A stretch of 64,000 nt of DNA from Actinomyces massiliensis 4401292 (GCF_000269805.1 NZ_JH711481.1:1315279-1379278); one strand, 5' to 3'. Shown: positions 38,267 through 46,859, numbered from the stretch's first letter. Notes: generated by a model from the sequence alone, not told the origin. Made by a program: numbers and translations.

Positions 38267-38815
38267 TCAGGCGAGCTCGATCCAGCGGCCCGCGGTCTCG
38301 AGCTGCTGATCCGTGATCGACTCGCCTGAGAAGTCGATGAGTGAGATCCGTGAACCGTTGCTCACCGCCCAGGTCGCGCCGCGGTTCGCGTAAGGCCAGG
38401 AGGTCTGATAGTCCTGCCGGGCCACAACGGTACCGCCGTCGGTGATCGCTGTGCGGGCTCCGGGCAGGTAGCCGCGTGTGGAGGCGCGGGCGGCATTCAT
38501 CGCCAGGTCGAGCGCCTGGTACGCATCCGCGGCGCTCACCGACTGGGCCGTCATGAGTACGGACGACTTGTCCGCAGGGTCCGTCCAGCGGGTGCTCCAC
38601 AGGCTGGACTGGGGGACCGTCTTGTCCCAACCGGACGGGACGATGAGCCGCAGGCCGCCGTCCTGCGCCTTGTCCCAGCCGGGGACGGGGCCTGCGGATG
38701 AGCACGCGGTGAGTGATGCCAGCGACGCCAGCGATCCTGCCGACGCCGTCGAGGCCGCGACCAGCGTGACCAGGACTCCGGTGCGCCGTCGTATGCGTGT
38801 CTGCATGCGCGTCAT
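38267..38815 (-). CDS. Lipoprotein C' (cassette copy 2)
   Basis: 182 residues. Lipoprotein signal ending LTAC (SLASLASLTACSSAGPVPG). The mature domain (LRLIVPSGWDKTVPQSSLWS, MTAQSVSAADAYQALDLAMN, ARQDYQTSWPYANRGATWAV) is clearly homologous to the first half of lipoprotein C at 41537. The GW motif plus alternating strands recalls PsbP/LpqN-like lipoproteins, without certainty. Start overlaps the B' stop by four bases. Function unknown; probably on the outer face of the membrane. Confidence 0.8.
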   Translation of the reverse strand: MTRMQTRIRRRTGVLVTLVAASTASAGSLASLASLTACSSAGPVPGWDKAQDGGLRLIVPSGWDKTVPQSSLWSTRWTDPADKSSVLMTAQSVSAADAYQALDLAMNAARASTRGYLPGARTAITDGGTVVARQDYQTSWPYANRGATWAVSNGSRISLIDFSGESITDQQLETAGRWIELA

Positions 38816-39432
38816 GCCGCTCTCCTCGTCAGATTGAGCGTGTTCTCGATGCCGTTGCGCAGCCCGTCATCGATCGAGGTGCCGAGGAGGGTCATGACGC
38901 CCGTGCCGGCATCCGTGGCGATAATCCAGGTCCACCCGCACCAGGTGCTGTCCGGCCCCCAGTAGAAGGCGATGCGCTCGATCGCCGGGCCGTTGGAGTC
39001 CGCCTGCCAGGAGACGCGACCGATCTCCGCATAGTTCTCGATGAGGCCGGAATTGATCAGGTCGGTGGTCTGCCTGATGCCGTCGGCGGTGGTGACGGCA
39101 TCGACCGTCGAGACCATGACCCGCTGGTCGAACTCATTGTCCGATTCGGCCAGATCGTAGGAGACGGCGTACAGGCCCCAGTCGGTGTGCGGCGTGGGAC
39201 CGGTCATGGTCGTCGGGATGCTGAAGGAGATGCCGGAGAAGTTCACGGCGGTCCACTCCTGCGGGGATTCGTCCGGACCGGGGGAGGGGGCCGGGGGCTG
39301 GCTCACGTCGGCGACGGACTCCATGCCGTCGTTGGGTGCGGCCTCTTCCGACTTGCCACAGGCGGACAGGGTGCCCAGGGCAGCGATCCCGCCGGCGCCG
39401 GCACCGGCGGCCAGTAGCGTGCGGCGCCTCAT
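38812..39432 (-). CDS. Lipoprotein B' (cassette copy 2)
   Basis: 206 residues. Signal MRRRTLLAAGAGAGGIAALG with lipobox LSAC. Strongly homologous to B at 42544: shared blocks include ATTADGIRQTTDLINSGLIE-type, AIERIAFYWGPD and DDGLRNGIENTLNL. The ATG at 39432 overlaps the upstream A' stop and the gene ends over the C' start, so A', B' and C' form one translation-coupled unit. Function unknown. Confidence 0.8.
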   Translation of the reverse strand: MRRRTLLAAGAGAGGIAALGTLSACGKSEEAAPNDGMESVADVSQPPAPSPGPDESPQEWTAVNFSGISFSIPTTMTGPTPHTDWGLYAVSYDLAESDNEFDQRVMVSTVDAVTTADGIRQTTDLINSGLIENYAEIGRVSWQADSNGPAIERIAFYWGPDSTWCGWTWIIATDAGTGVMTLLGTSIDDGLRNGIENTLNLTRRAA

Positions 39433-40058
39433 GGGGCGCTCACCACGATCGAGTCGAGAATCGCTGTCATCTGAGCCGTGCTGTCGGCCCTCGTGGAGTC
39501 GGCGAAGACATAGACGCCGTAGCTGTATCCGTCCGCCCCGTCGACGATGATGCCAGTGCTGGCGACCTTCACCGGGGTGGCCTGGGCGTCCTGGGACCAC
39601 GGCGGGACGGCGGAGGACGTCCAGCTGAGACGGGTGGCATTGCCGCCGCCCTCGACCGTGGCTGAATCCGCAGTAGCCTCCACGCCCTGCGACGTCAGGG
39701 CATCCTTCTCCGCGGCGAGCATGGCGCTGGCCGGCTTGGTGCCGCCGGAGTAGTACTCGACGTCGATCGTGACGGCGGTGGAGTCGTAGTAGGTCTGGGT
39801 CATGCCGTCGTCGTAGGTTGTCGCTGCCGCGGTAAGGGCGTCGGCGGGCACCTGAATCATGAGCCCCGGGGCCGGCTCAAGGGTCATATCCGTTGTCCCC
39901 GCAGCGTTGCTCCCGCCCGATGACGACACCGCCTGCGATGCGGTCACGTTGGTCGACGGCGCGGAGGCTTCGGCGCCGCCGCTGCCGGAGCAGGCGGCCT
40001 GGGCCAGGAGCGCCGCGATCAGGAAGGCGGACGCTGTCGCCCGCCGTGCTCGTGCCAT
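39429..40058 (-). CDS. Lipoprotein A' (cassette copy 2)
   Basis: 209 residues. Signal with lipobox QAAC (SAFLIAALLAQAACSGSGGA), Ser/Ala-rich spacer, then a small alpha/beta domain (GLMIQVPADALTAAATTYDD, VTIDVEYYSGGTKPASAMLA, TVEGGGNATRLSW, GYSYGVYVFADS). Homologous to A at 45083 through IDVEYY, TVEG, APPW/VPPW and GYxYGVY. ATG 40058 follows GAGGAGGG. First of three overlapping genes. Confidence 0.8.
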   Translation of the reverse strand: MARARRATASAFLIAALLAQAACSGSGGAEASAPSTNVTASQAVSSSGGSNAAGTTDMTLEPAPGLMIQVPADALTAAATTYDDGMTQTYYDSTAVTIDVEYYSGGTKPASAMLAAEKDALTSQGVEATADSATVEGGGNATRLSWTSSAVPPWSQDAQATPVKVASTGIIVDGADGYSYGVYVFADSTRADSTAQMTAILDSIVVSAP

Positions 40059-40109
40059 CGTCCCTCCTCACGTGGGATCCGGGTGTTACAGGTGTTCATG
40101 GGCGGCCCG

Positions 40110-41306
40110 TCAGAGATCCTGGGTGGCCAGCTGCTTGCGATCCGCCGCCAGTCGGCTCGCGGTCCAGCTCTGGGCCAGGGCGTCCGCACCGCCGTGGTCC
40201 TTGAGCGCCGCCCCCTCCAGGATCTGCCGGGTAGTGGTGGCGTGGGCGGAGACGATGTCGGCGAAGCCCTGTCCGGGGCTCATGGCGGGCGATAGCGCCG
40301 TCAGAGGGGTGTCGAGGGTGCCCGATGCGAGGGCGGAGCGGCGCGCATAGGACGTGGCGATCTCCTGGTCGGCCTCGCTGAGCAGCGGCACCTCCAGGGT
40401 CGTGGTGACGATGCTGGTCACCGTCGCGCCCGGGGTGACCCCGGCGATGCCCTCCCTGGCGGTGCCCTCGGTTGCGTGGGTGAAGACGATGGTGTCCAGA
40501 TCTCCACCGCTGTCGTAGCTGAAGGAGATGCTGCCGACGCAGGTGCGCTCGCCCTCGGCCGGTGCGGTCGTGCCGAATGAGCTCCAGGGATCCTCCTTGT
40601 CCTGCTGGACGGGCGGAACCTCGGCCTTGTAGGACAGCGTGTGCGAAACCGCACCGGTTCCGTTGGGCTCCGCGGTGGTGGCGCGCTGGTAGCCGGCTGT
40701 ACCGCTGATCGTGAGCGCGGGTTCTGAGGCGCCGGCAGTCGCGGCGTCGGTTGGCGTGGTCTTCCCGGGACTGGTCTGGCCGGCAGAGGCGGCGGAATCG
40801 AAGGAGGGTAGTGAGAGGACGACGCGGGCTCCGGCCGACTCGACTGTGTGGTCGAGTGCGACGTGGCCCCGCCGCCGATTGGTGCGTAGGCGGCCGGTGC
40901 CGGCGTTATCCGCTGGAGTACTGCTCACCTGCCCGGCCGCGTCGCAGGTCCGTTGATTGGCGCATTGGCGGGTGGTGTCGGTGGCGAGCATGGCGGTGAC
41001 CTGGGAGGTCACAGGGTTGTCTGCGACGGTTTCCTGGTCTGCTGCCATATAACCACTGGTGAGCTTCTGGGTTGTCGAGGTTGCCCGTGAGGAGTCCGCG
41101 GTTGCGGCTGTCGTGTCCGTGGCTGTGTTCGTCGTAGCCGCGCCTGCAGGAGGCGCCGTGCTGATGGGCGCACTCGCTGCCAGAGCGATGGCCAGTGCAG
41201 TGGCACGTGTGCTCGAGAGCTTTGAGTTCGGCGCACCAGTTTTCCCGGCATCGGCTCCCCCGGCTGCGAACCGTGCGAATAGCGGCGCCTGGAGGCGACG
41301 GTGCAT
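40110..41306 (-). CDS. Secreted protein G' (cassette copy 2), paralogue of the giant prepilin G
   Basis: 398 residues. Sec signal peptide near 30-52 (ATALAIALAASAPISTAPPA, then AGAATT) with no lipobox and no prepilin motif. The middle is Ala/Thr-rich and disordered. The C-terminal domain aligns by eye with that of G at 43301: GSISFSYDSGGDLDTIVFTH against GSYELTYDDDGELKTITFTN, VTSIVTTTLEVPLLSEADQE against KTTTITTTLDVSGLSQEDRK, and TTTRQILEG against TTRTVQEG. So G' looks like G with its pilin segment swapped for a Sec signal. ATG 41306 follows AAAGGATG. Function unknown. Confidence 0.75.
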   Translation of the reverse strand: MHRRLQAPLFARFAAGGADAGKTGAPNSKLSSTRATALAIALAASAPISTAPPAGAATTNTATDTTAATADSSRATSTTQKLTSGYMAADQETVADNPVTSQVTAMLATDTTRQCANQRTCDAAGQVSSTPADNAGTGRLRTNRRRGHVALDHTVESAGARVVLSLPSFDSAASAGQTSPGKTTPTDAATAGASEPALTISGTAGYQRATTAEPNGTGAVSHTLSYKAEVPPVQQDKEDPWSSFGTTAPAEGERTCVGSISFSYDSGGDLDTIVFTHATEGTAREGIAGVTPGATVTSIVTTTLEVPLLSEADQEIATSYARRSALASGTLDTPLTALSPAMSPGQGFADIVSAHATTTRQILEGAALKDHGGADALAQSWTASRLAADRKQLATQDL

Positions 41307-41457
41307 GAGGGTGCATCCTTTCGACGGCGGCGGACGGCGGGTGGCGTCCAATGGTTCCGTTGGTTCCGTGTGATGGGACCACGATTCGCTGCCGAGCTTA
41401 AGGGCGCATGTGCTGAGCCGATACGGGGAGTGGGACCCGTGGAGCATGAACGGGTTC

Positions 41458-41487
41458 TTGACACCGGCCATTCGGGAGATCGATTAT
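41458..41487 (+). promoter_or_regulatory. Candidate plus-strand promoter facing the 3' end of lipoprotein C
   Basis: TTGACA at 41458 and GATTAT at 41482, 18 bases apart, a good sigma-A match. No plus-strand gene follows; a transcript would be antisense to gene C. It may be chance. Confidence 0.25.
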
Positions 41488-41536
41488 CCGGAGCGCCGGT
41501 TTCATCGATGTGCTATCGCTTTCTATGGCCGTGCAA

Positions 41537-42547
41537 TCACACCGTGAGGGCGAGAGACTGCTCGATCGAGTCGCGTAAATCAGTATCGATGGGGCCCGTG
41601 CCCGAGTACTGCACAGCTGCGACATGGGAATCCTGGCGAAGCACCCATATGCAGCCTTCATCGGTATTGTTATCGCCGGCGCTGAAATCGGTTCGAATCG
41701 CTTCGGTGAGACCGGACAGGTGAAGGGAATTCTCCTGCTGCTTGGTGTAGTTGACCAGTGCACCGCCGGACGAGTCATTCTCAATTTGAGACATTGCGTC
41801 CGTGACGGTGCTCTGCGGCATGGTAGGTGCAAGAAAAAGCCTCTGCGCCATGATCTCATCCTCGACCAGCGCCCAGGTACTGACCCACCTCTCCGAGCCT
41901 TCCAGAGCGCCTGTATCAGTCCAGTCCTCGGGCAGAGCGCAACTGAGCCCCGAGACCTCAATGTACTGGCTGCCGTCGGTGCCGGGCGATACCGTTGCGG
42001 AACTTGTGATCGACGCAGTTGCGGAGGCGGTTCCAGTGAGCTCGATCCATGAGCCGACGGTGGTGAATTGCTCGTCCGTCACGGAGCTCCCGCTCAGATC
42101 GACGAGAGCAATAAGACCATTGGAACTGATCGCCCATGTGCTTCCGCGGCCCTCAACTGGCCACGTCGTCTGATAGTCCTGTCGGGCCAGAGTAGTAGTG
42201 CCGTCGGACCAAGCGGTGCATTCGCCGACCAGCCGGTATCCCCGGGTGACGGATCGCGCGGCGTCGGCCGATGTGTCGAGCGCTGTGTAGACGTCGTCCT
42301 CGTCGATCGAGCTGGTGGTCATGAGGACATTGGAATCGTCTTCGGGGTCGGTCCAGCACGTCGTCCATGCGCCGCTATCGGGAGTGGATTTCTCCCAGCC
42401 CTTCGGGATGGCGACCAGAAGATTGCCGTCGCCGTCCCGCTGCCAGTTCCCCGAGGGGGCCGCGGGTTTGTTCGACGAGCATGCCGCAACCGCGGAACTC
42501 ACTGCGATGGTCGCCAGTGCGGCGAGGCCTGAACGGCGTTTCATCAT
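41537..42547 (-). CDS. Two-domain lipoprotein C (cassette copy 1)
   Basis: 336 residues. Lipoprotein signal (SGLAALATIAVSSAVAACSS). Residues 30-170 match C' closely: LVAIPKGWEKSTPDSGAWTT, MTTSSIDEDDVYTALDTSAD, ARQDYQTTWPVEGRGSTWAI. A Ser/Thr linker leads to a second domain (SGLSCALPEDWTDTGALEGS, VNYTKQQENSLHLSG, DLRDSIEQSLALTV) that resembles the B-type fold, so C is C' plus a B-like domain. GGAGGGGA precedes ATGATG; start overlaps the B stop by four bases. Function unknown. Confidence 0.8.
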   Translation of the reverse strand: MMKRRSGLAALATIAVSSAVAACSSNKPAAPSGNWQRDGDGNLLVAIPKGWEKSTPDSGAWTTCWTDPEDDSNVLMTTSSIDEDDVYTALDTSADAARSVTRGYRLVGECTAWSDGTTTLARQDYQTTWPVEGRGSTWAISSNGLIALVDLSGSSVTDEQFTTVGSWIELTGTASATASITSSATVSPGTDGSQYIEVSGLSCALPEDWTDTGALEGSERWVSTWALVEDEIMAQRLFLAPTMPQSTVTDAMSQIENDSSGGALVNYTKQQENSLHLSGLTEAIRTDFSAGDNNTDEGCIWVLRQDSHVAAVQYSGTGPIDTDLRDSIEQSLALTV

Positions 42548-43212
42548 TCCCCTCCATCCAGGGTCAGAGTGTCCTCAATGCTGTTGCGCAAACCATCGTC
42601 AGCGTTGACGCCTAAGGAGGTGACGACCCCGACTCCCGCAGAAGACGCGATCATCCAGGTATAGCCGGGGAAGTCGATATCGGGACCCCAGTAGAAGGCG
42701 ATCCGCTCGATGGCGGTGGTGTCGTCCACGCTCCAGGAGATCGTATTGATCTCGCTGTAGTTCTCGATCAGCCCGCCATTCATGAGATTGACCGTCTGCC
42801 TGATCCCATTGGCGGTTGTGACCTCGGTGTCGATGCCTGTGACCAGAATCCTGTGGACCTTGGTGTCGTCCTCGAAACGGTCATACGCCATCTTGTAGAT
42901 TCCCCAGTCATCATGCTGCGCGGGCTCCTCGAAGGCCGTCGGAAGACTGAAGGACTGCCCTTCATATGTCACGGTTGTCCAGTCGTCGGGAGCCTCGCTC
43001 TGCGGCGTTGTTCCAGCATAGGGCTGGGGGACATCATCGACCTTTGCGAGCCGGTCTCCCGGAGGCTGTGACGACGTGCCGTCGCATGCCGCAAGAGTCG
43101 TCAGGGCGGCCCCCGAGAATCCCGCCATGAGGAATCTCCGTCGCCTGGCGATGACGCCGTAGTCGGTCGACGGGGGGAAGGACGTACTGGTGCCCGCGCT
43201 GTTGTGGTGCAC
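42544..43212 (-). CDS. Lipoprotein B (cassette copy 1)
   Basis: 222 residues. Start GTG 43212 after AAGGAGG. Arginine-rich N-region then a lipoprotein signal (RRRRFLMAGFSGAALTTLAA, lipobox LAAC). Domain closely matches B' at 38812: TTANGIRQTVNLMNGGLIEN, AIERIAFYWGPDIDFPGYTW and DDGLRNSIEDTLTL. Coupled to C downstream. Function unknown; surface-exposed lipoprotein. Confidence 0.8.
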   Translation of the reverse strand: MHHNSAGTSTSFPPSTDYGVIARRRRFLMAGFSGAALTTLAACDGTSSQPPGDRLAKVDDVPQPYAGTTPQSEAPDDWTTVTYEGQSFSLPTAFEEPAQHDDWGIYKMAYDRFEDDTKVHRILVTGIDTEVTTANGIRQTVNLMNGGLIENYSEINTISWSVDDTTAIERIAFYWGPDIDFPGYTWMIASSAGVGVVTSLGVNADDGLRNSIEDTLTLDGGE

Positions 43213-43300
43213 AAATCCTCCTTATCGGATGTTGTCATGAGGCCGACTCAGAGTGCTCACAGAGCCGCTTACGCCTACTCCTGCTTACTTCCACATCTAC

Positions 43301-44839
43301 TTACTCCACATCCTCAAACGTGCGTTCTCCGTCCGGCCCGGGACGGCCCAGCTGCTGAGCCTTGATCGTGTCCTGCGAGCCATGAGTGGATTGCGTCTGA
43401 TATCTGAGGACCCAAAAGTCCCAGCCCCCGTTCTTGGTGATCATCTCGCCCTCCTGCACGGTTCGAGTCGTTTGCCCCTGGCGATAAAGCAGGTTGTCGA
43501 AGCTGTCGCTCGATGGTTTCGATGGTTTGAAGGACGACTCCGTGACAAAGAGTGCACCATTTGTAAAGGATCGGGAGGCGTACTTCTCCGCGATTTTGCG
43601 ATCCTCTTGACTCAATCCGGAAACGTCCAGTGTGGTTGTGATCGTCGTTGTCTTTGATTCGCTCTTTCCTCCTCTGCCTTCTTCCTGATGCTCCTTGACG
43701 TTGGTGAATGTAATGGTCTTGAGTTCGCCGTCATCATCGTAGGTCAGCTCGTAGCTGCCGTAATAGCTGCCGTTTGTGCTATTCTTTCCGTTATCTTCGC
43801 CGAAAGCCGAGCCTGCTAGCTCTGCATTAACCTCGCCCTTGTATGCGAATCTATTGGATGTTTCTGTCTTTCCGTCGGCATGTGTTTCGGTGCGGGTGTA
43901 GCCCACTTTTCCGGATGCGCTTGCACTGGCTTTAGCTTTGACTCTGCCGTAATTCAAGACTTTTTCCTTAGCGGCCTCCTTGGCGTCTTTCGGGTCGTAT
44001 CGGCGCTCTTTTCCGCCTTTTTTATTGCCCTTTTTTGTATCTTCTGGATCCTTTACTCCGATCTCAGTGCTGACGGAAACTCCACCCTCGAGTTCTGCTT
44101 CGGCGGTCCATGAGGTGGACGTGCTATCGGGCTTCTGCTTGACCTCCGTATCGCCGCTGGTCGCTCTCCCCAGGCCCTGATCGTCGAGGTGCTCCTGAGC
44201 CACTTCGCGATTCCGCTTGTCGTGCTGGCGGCATGTGGGGTGGCCGGGGGTGTCGCACTTGTATGTCTTCGTTGTTGTGCGATTGATGGAGCCTTTTATT
44301 GAAGCCTGGATTTCGGCGTCGAAGGGCGCTCCTTTGCTGTCCGAGTCATCATCGCTGGATTTACCGGCTTCGTTCGCCTTTCTCTTTTTCCAGGCTTTAT
44401 GCTTGCTGGTGCTGTAGTCGTAGGAGGCGCTCACCTCGGTCGTCTTGCTGTATTGACGGCTTCCGGAGCCGTCCATGTATCTCGTCTTCTTAATGGAGGC
44501 GTTGTCGCTTCCATCGACTTTTAAATCTCCGGGCCCGAGTTTAGGAATGGTTACGCCTGCAGATGTTGATTTGCTGGTCTCGCTGACGTACGAAGGGACA
44601 GCGGCGGGGTTGGCGGCGTAAGGGTTGCCGTTCAGGGGGCACTCGTACGATCCTCCGGCGACGGAATGGATATGCTGGGAGATCTTGCAGAGGACGGCTT
44701 GACCGATTTTGTCTCCGGATGTCACGGTGATTCCTCCCGCGACCACTAAGAGCAGGGCGACGACCACCAGGCCGATACCGGCATGCTCCGTGAGCGTCTG
44801 TCCCCGCTCTTGCCACAACGATTTCTTACGAGGGCTCAT
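43301..44839 (-). CDS. Giant Flp-type prepilin-like protein G (cassette copy 1)
   Basis: 512 residues. The N-terminus QERGQTLTEHAGIGLVVVAL is nearly the same as that of the Flp pilin at 46626 (SERGQTMVEYAGIGLVVVAI): Gly at -1, Glu at +5, then a hydrophobic helix, the class III (Tad) prepilin signal with cleavage predicted after G13. Unlike Flp (about 50 mature residues) it carries a ~460-residue Lys/Ser/Thr/Gly-rich extracytoplasmic region with four cysteines (AVLCKISQ, SYECPLNG, YKCDTPGHPTCRQHD) and a C-terminal domain shared with G'. ATG 44839 follows AAGGAGACCT. A minor pilin or tip adhesin is likely, by inference. Confidence 0.8.
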   Translation of the reverse strand: MSPRKKSLWQERGQTLTEHAGIGLVVVALLLVVAGGITVTSGDKIGQAVLCKISQHIHSVAGGSYECPLNGNPYAANPAAVPSYVSETSKSTSAGVTIPKLGPGDLKVDGSDNASIKKTRYMDGSGSRQYSKTTEVSASYDYSTSKHKAWKKRKANEAGKSSDDDSDSKGAPFDAEIQASIKGSINRTTTKTYKCDTPGHPTCRQHDKRNREVAQEHLDDQGLGRATSGDTEVKQKPDSTSTSWTAEAELEGGVSVSTEIGVKDPEDTKKGNKKGGKERRYDPKDAKEAAKEKVLNYGRVKAKASASASGKVGYTRTETHADGKTETSNRFAYKGEVNAELAGSAFGEDNGKNSTNGSYYGSYELTYDDDGELKTITFTNVKEHQEEGRGGKSESKTTTITTTLDVSGLSQEDRKIAEKYASRSFTNGALFVTESSFKPSKPSSDSFDNLLYRQGQTTRTVQEGEMITKNGGWDFWVLRYQTQSTHGSQDTIKAQQLGRPGPDGERTFEDVE

Positions 44840-45082
44840 TGAGGTCTCCTTGCGCTTTACAGCAGGTGCTGCCAGTAGTGAACCTTGTCGGCGTTCGGCG
44901 TCGAAGGGGCGAGCGCCCCGGAAAGCGCCCTGCAGTGCGTAAGGCGTGAGCGAAGCCGGAGCTTCGCTCGCACTTGCGGCATATGAATGGCGCTGCCCGA
45001 CCATGCCAACGGGGCGGTCGTGCAGCGCCATGAATTGAAGCTGGAATTGAAGATGAATTGAATTGATGATGAATTCTGTGCG

Positions 45083-45691
45083 TCAGGACTCGCTGACCGT
45101 CATGGAATCGAGAACTGCCTGCATGGCGTCGATGCTCTGCTGATTGTCCTTGGGTGCGCAGGCATAGACCCCGTAGGCGTAGCCCTCGGGGCCGTCCGCC
45201 AGTTTCGCCTGGCAGGACAGATCGATGGCGGGCGCCGTCGGGTCCCATGGGGGTGCGGCGTTCTGCTCCCAGGTGTATGTGTATGCGTCGGGGGAGCCCT
45301 CGACGGTAGTCGCCGTGGGGGTGATGGTGATGCCGTCTTCTGCGTAGGCGTTCTCGTCCAGTGATGCGATGCCGGATGCGGTCTGGGAGCTCTCCGTGTA
45401 GTACTCGACGTCGATGAGAGCCGGTGCGGACTCGTCCTGAACGTAGTAATCGACCCGCCACTTGTCATTCGAGCCCTTCCTGGGCTCCTCATCGGAGGTC
45501 AGATTGGTGGGGAGTGTCAGGGTGAGTCCGTATGCGGGCGTGAGACTGGCGGTCGTCTCGGTGGCCTGCGCGTCCGTGGAGGTGGCCGTTGCGCTGGGGT
45601 CGGCGCTTTCGCCGCCTTCGCCGCCGCACCCGGTGAGCAGTGCGAGAGTGAGAGCGGCGATGGGAAGTGTATGTGAAACAATGGTGCGCAC
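45083..45691 (-). CDS. Lipoprotein A (cassette copy 1)
   Basis: 202 residues. GTG start at 45691 with GGGGGA seven bases upstream gives a clean signal peptide (LPIAALTLALLTGC lipobox); the longer upstream frame does not. Domain: YGLTLTLPTNLTSDEEPRKG, ALIDVEYYTESSQTASGIAS, TVEGSPDAYTYTWEQNAAPP, GYAYGVYACAPKDNQ. Homologous to A' at 39429. Between it and G is a 243-base gap with GAATTGAA repeats. Function unknown. Confidence 0.78.
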   Translation of the reverse strand: MRTIVSHTLPIAALTLALLTGCGGEGGESADPSATATSTDAQATETTASLTPAYGLTLTLPTNLTSDEEPRKGSNDKWRVDYYVQDESAPALIDVEYYTESSQTASGIASLDENAYAEDGITITPTATTVEGSPDAYTYTWEQNAAPPWDPTAPAIDLSCQAKLADGPEGYAYGVYACAPKDNQQSIDAMQAVLDSMTVSES

Positions 45692-45816
45692 GATATTTCC
45701 CCCAGTAGTTGCACGGTGAATACGAATATGACTATGGAATGAATGGTTTATGAGCCGTCGTGAACCATCGGGGCGCGGTGGTGAGAGCGCCTTTGAGAAC
45801 CCGTATATGTTAATGG

Positions 45817-46509
45817 TCAGGACGTCAGCTTGGTAGTGACTTTCGCGTGCCTGCTCATGCCGGAGGGGCCCGTGAAAGGCGTGGGCGTTGAGGAGGGTGA
45901 CGGAGAGGGTGAAGACGTTGGAGAGGGTTCGGGGCTCGGGGTCTCCTTGGGGCGTTCGGTGACGCAATTTCCATCGATCTTGAACCCGACTTTGCCTCCG
46001 CCGAGGCAGACGCCGTCCTTGAGGACGATCTCGGCGGTAGAGGTTGCTGTCATTTTCTCATCGGTTCCTTCAACGGTGGAATTGGTCTCCACGCTGACGG
46101 TCACGGTCTTCTGGGTGGCGTCGACGGAGTATGCTGTGACCGTGGCGCCATTGTGGGAGGCGTATGTGTCGGCAGCATTCTTGGCTTCCAGGCCCGCGTA
46201 GGATCCTAATCCTTTTCCGATGCCGCCCCACAAGCCGTCGGCGTTATCGGAGTCGACGGCGTCGTCGTACATCGACTCGATGGAGTCCGCCCACGCCCCG
46301 GCGGCGGCGAGCGCCGCGGCATCCGCCGCATTGCTGGCGTCTCTCCGATGAAGCGTGGTGTCTCCCAGGCTGAGCATGAGGAGCAGCGCCACCATGGCGA
46401 GAGCTCCGCAGGCGATGCAGAGATAGGGAAAGATGCTGCCGCGCTCATCATTCCTGATTCGGCGACGACGCGCGCCTTTCAATAGGCTCAGACGGTGGTT
46501 CATCCTCAT
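45817..46509 (-). CDS. TadG-like pilus assembly protein
   Basis: 230 residues. Basic N-terminus, then DERGSIFPYLCIACGALAMV and a long membrane helix, followed by HRRDASNAADAAALAAAGAW, the hallmark of TadG/RcpD-type Flp assembly proteins. The Gly-Ser junction resembles a prepilin site but lacks the +5 Glu (Tyr instead). The mature domain has a cysteine pair region (DGVCLGGGK, DGNCVTERP) and a Pro/Ser tail. CAGGA precedes ATG 46509. It lies downstream of the flp terminator, so its expression likely depends on read-through or its own promoter. Confidence 0.75.
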   Translation of the reverse strand: MRMNHRLSLLKGARRRRIRNDERGSIFPYLCIACGALAMVALLLMLSLGDTTLHRRDASNAADAAALAAAGAWADSIESMYDDAVDSDNADGLWGGIGKGLGSYAGLEAKNAADTYASHNGATVTAYSVDATQKTVTVSVETNSTVEGTDEKMTATSTAEIVLKDGVCLGGGKVGFKIDGNCVTERPKETPSPEPSPTSSPSPSPSSTPTPFTGPSGMSRHAKVTTKLTS

Positions 46510-46554
46510 TCAGTCCTGCGTGACGGAGGTGTTCATGAAAAGGTGATAGAAAAA

Positions 46555-46594
46555 GCGCAGTTAGGTGCACCCCGCTCTCGGGTGCACCTAACTG
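46555..46594 (-). terminator. Terminator between flp and the TadG-like gene
   Basis: 15-bp perfect stem (46558-46572 with 46580-46594), seven-base loop; read on the minus strand it is followed by GCTTTTTC. Placed just after flp, it should end most pilin transcripts. Confidence 0.85.
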
Positions 46595-46625
46595 AGCTGG
46601 TTGCGTCAACCGCACGCGGGAAGAC

Positions 46626-46859
46626 TCACTTTCCTGTCTTGATACTCTTGATGACCTCTGAGATCTTGCCTGTTATTGCTCCACCAATGCCTCCACCCTT
46701 ATTGCTGGCTAATCCCGTGACGACGGCGGCGAGAATGGCGACGACGACCAGACCGATACCCGCGTATTCGACCATTGTCTGGCCGCGCTCGCTGTCGCGC
46801 AGGTCGGTCCATGCCTGCTGAATGCGGACCTGAAGACGGAGCAGGGAGTTGTTGTTCAT
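46626..46859 (-). CDS. flp: Flp-type major pilin precursor
   Basis: 77 residues. Leader of 26 residues ending DSERG, cleavage before QTMVEYAGIGLVVVAILAAV (Gly -1, Glu +5, Tyr +6), the class III prepilin signal; mature pilin about 51 residues, typical of Flp. ATG 46859 has GGAGG five bases upstream; ATG 46862 would be too close. Main structural subunit of the Tad pilus, which mediates adherence and biofilm formation in other bacteria. Confidence 0.93.
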   Translation of the reverse strand: MNNNSLLRLQVRIQQAWTDLRDSERGQTMVEYAGIGLVVVAILAAVVTGLASNKGGGIGGAITGKISEVIKSIKTGK

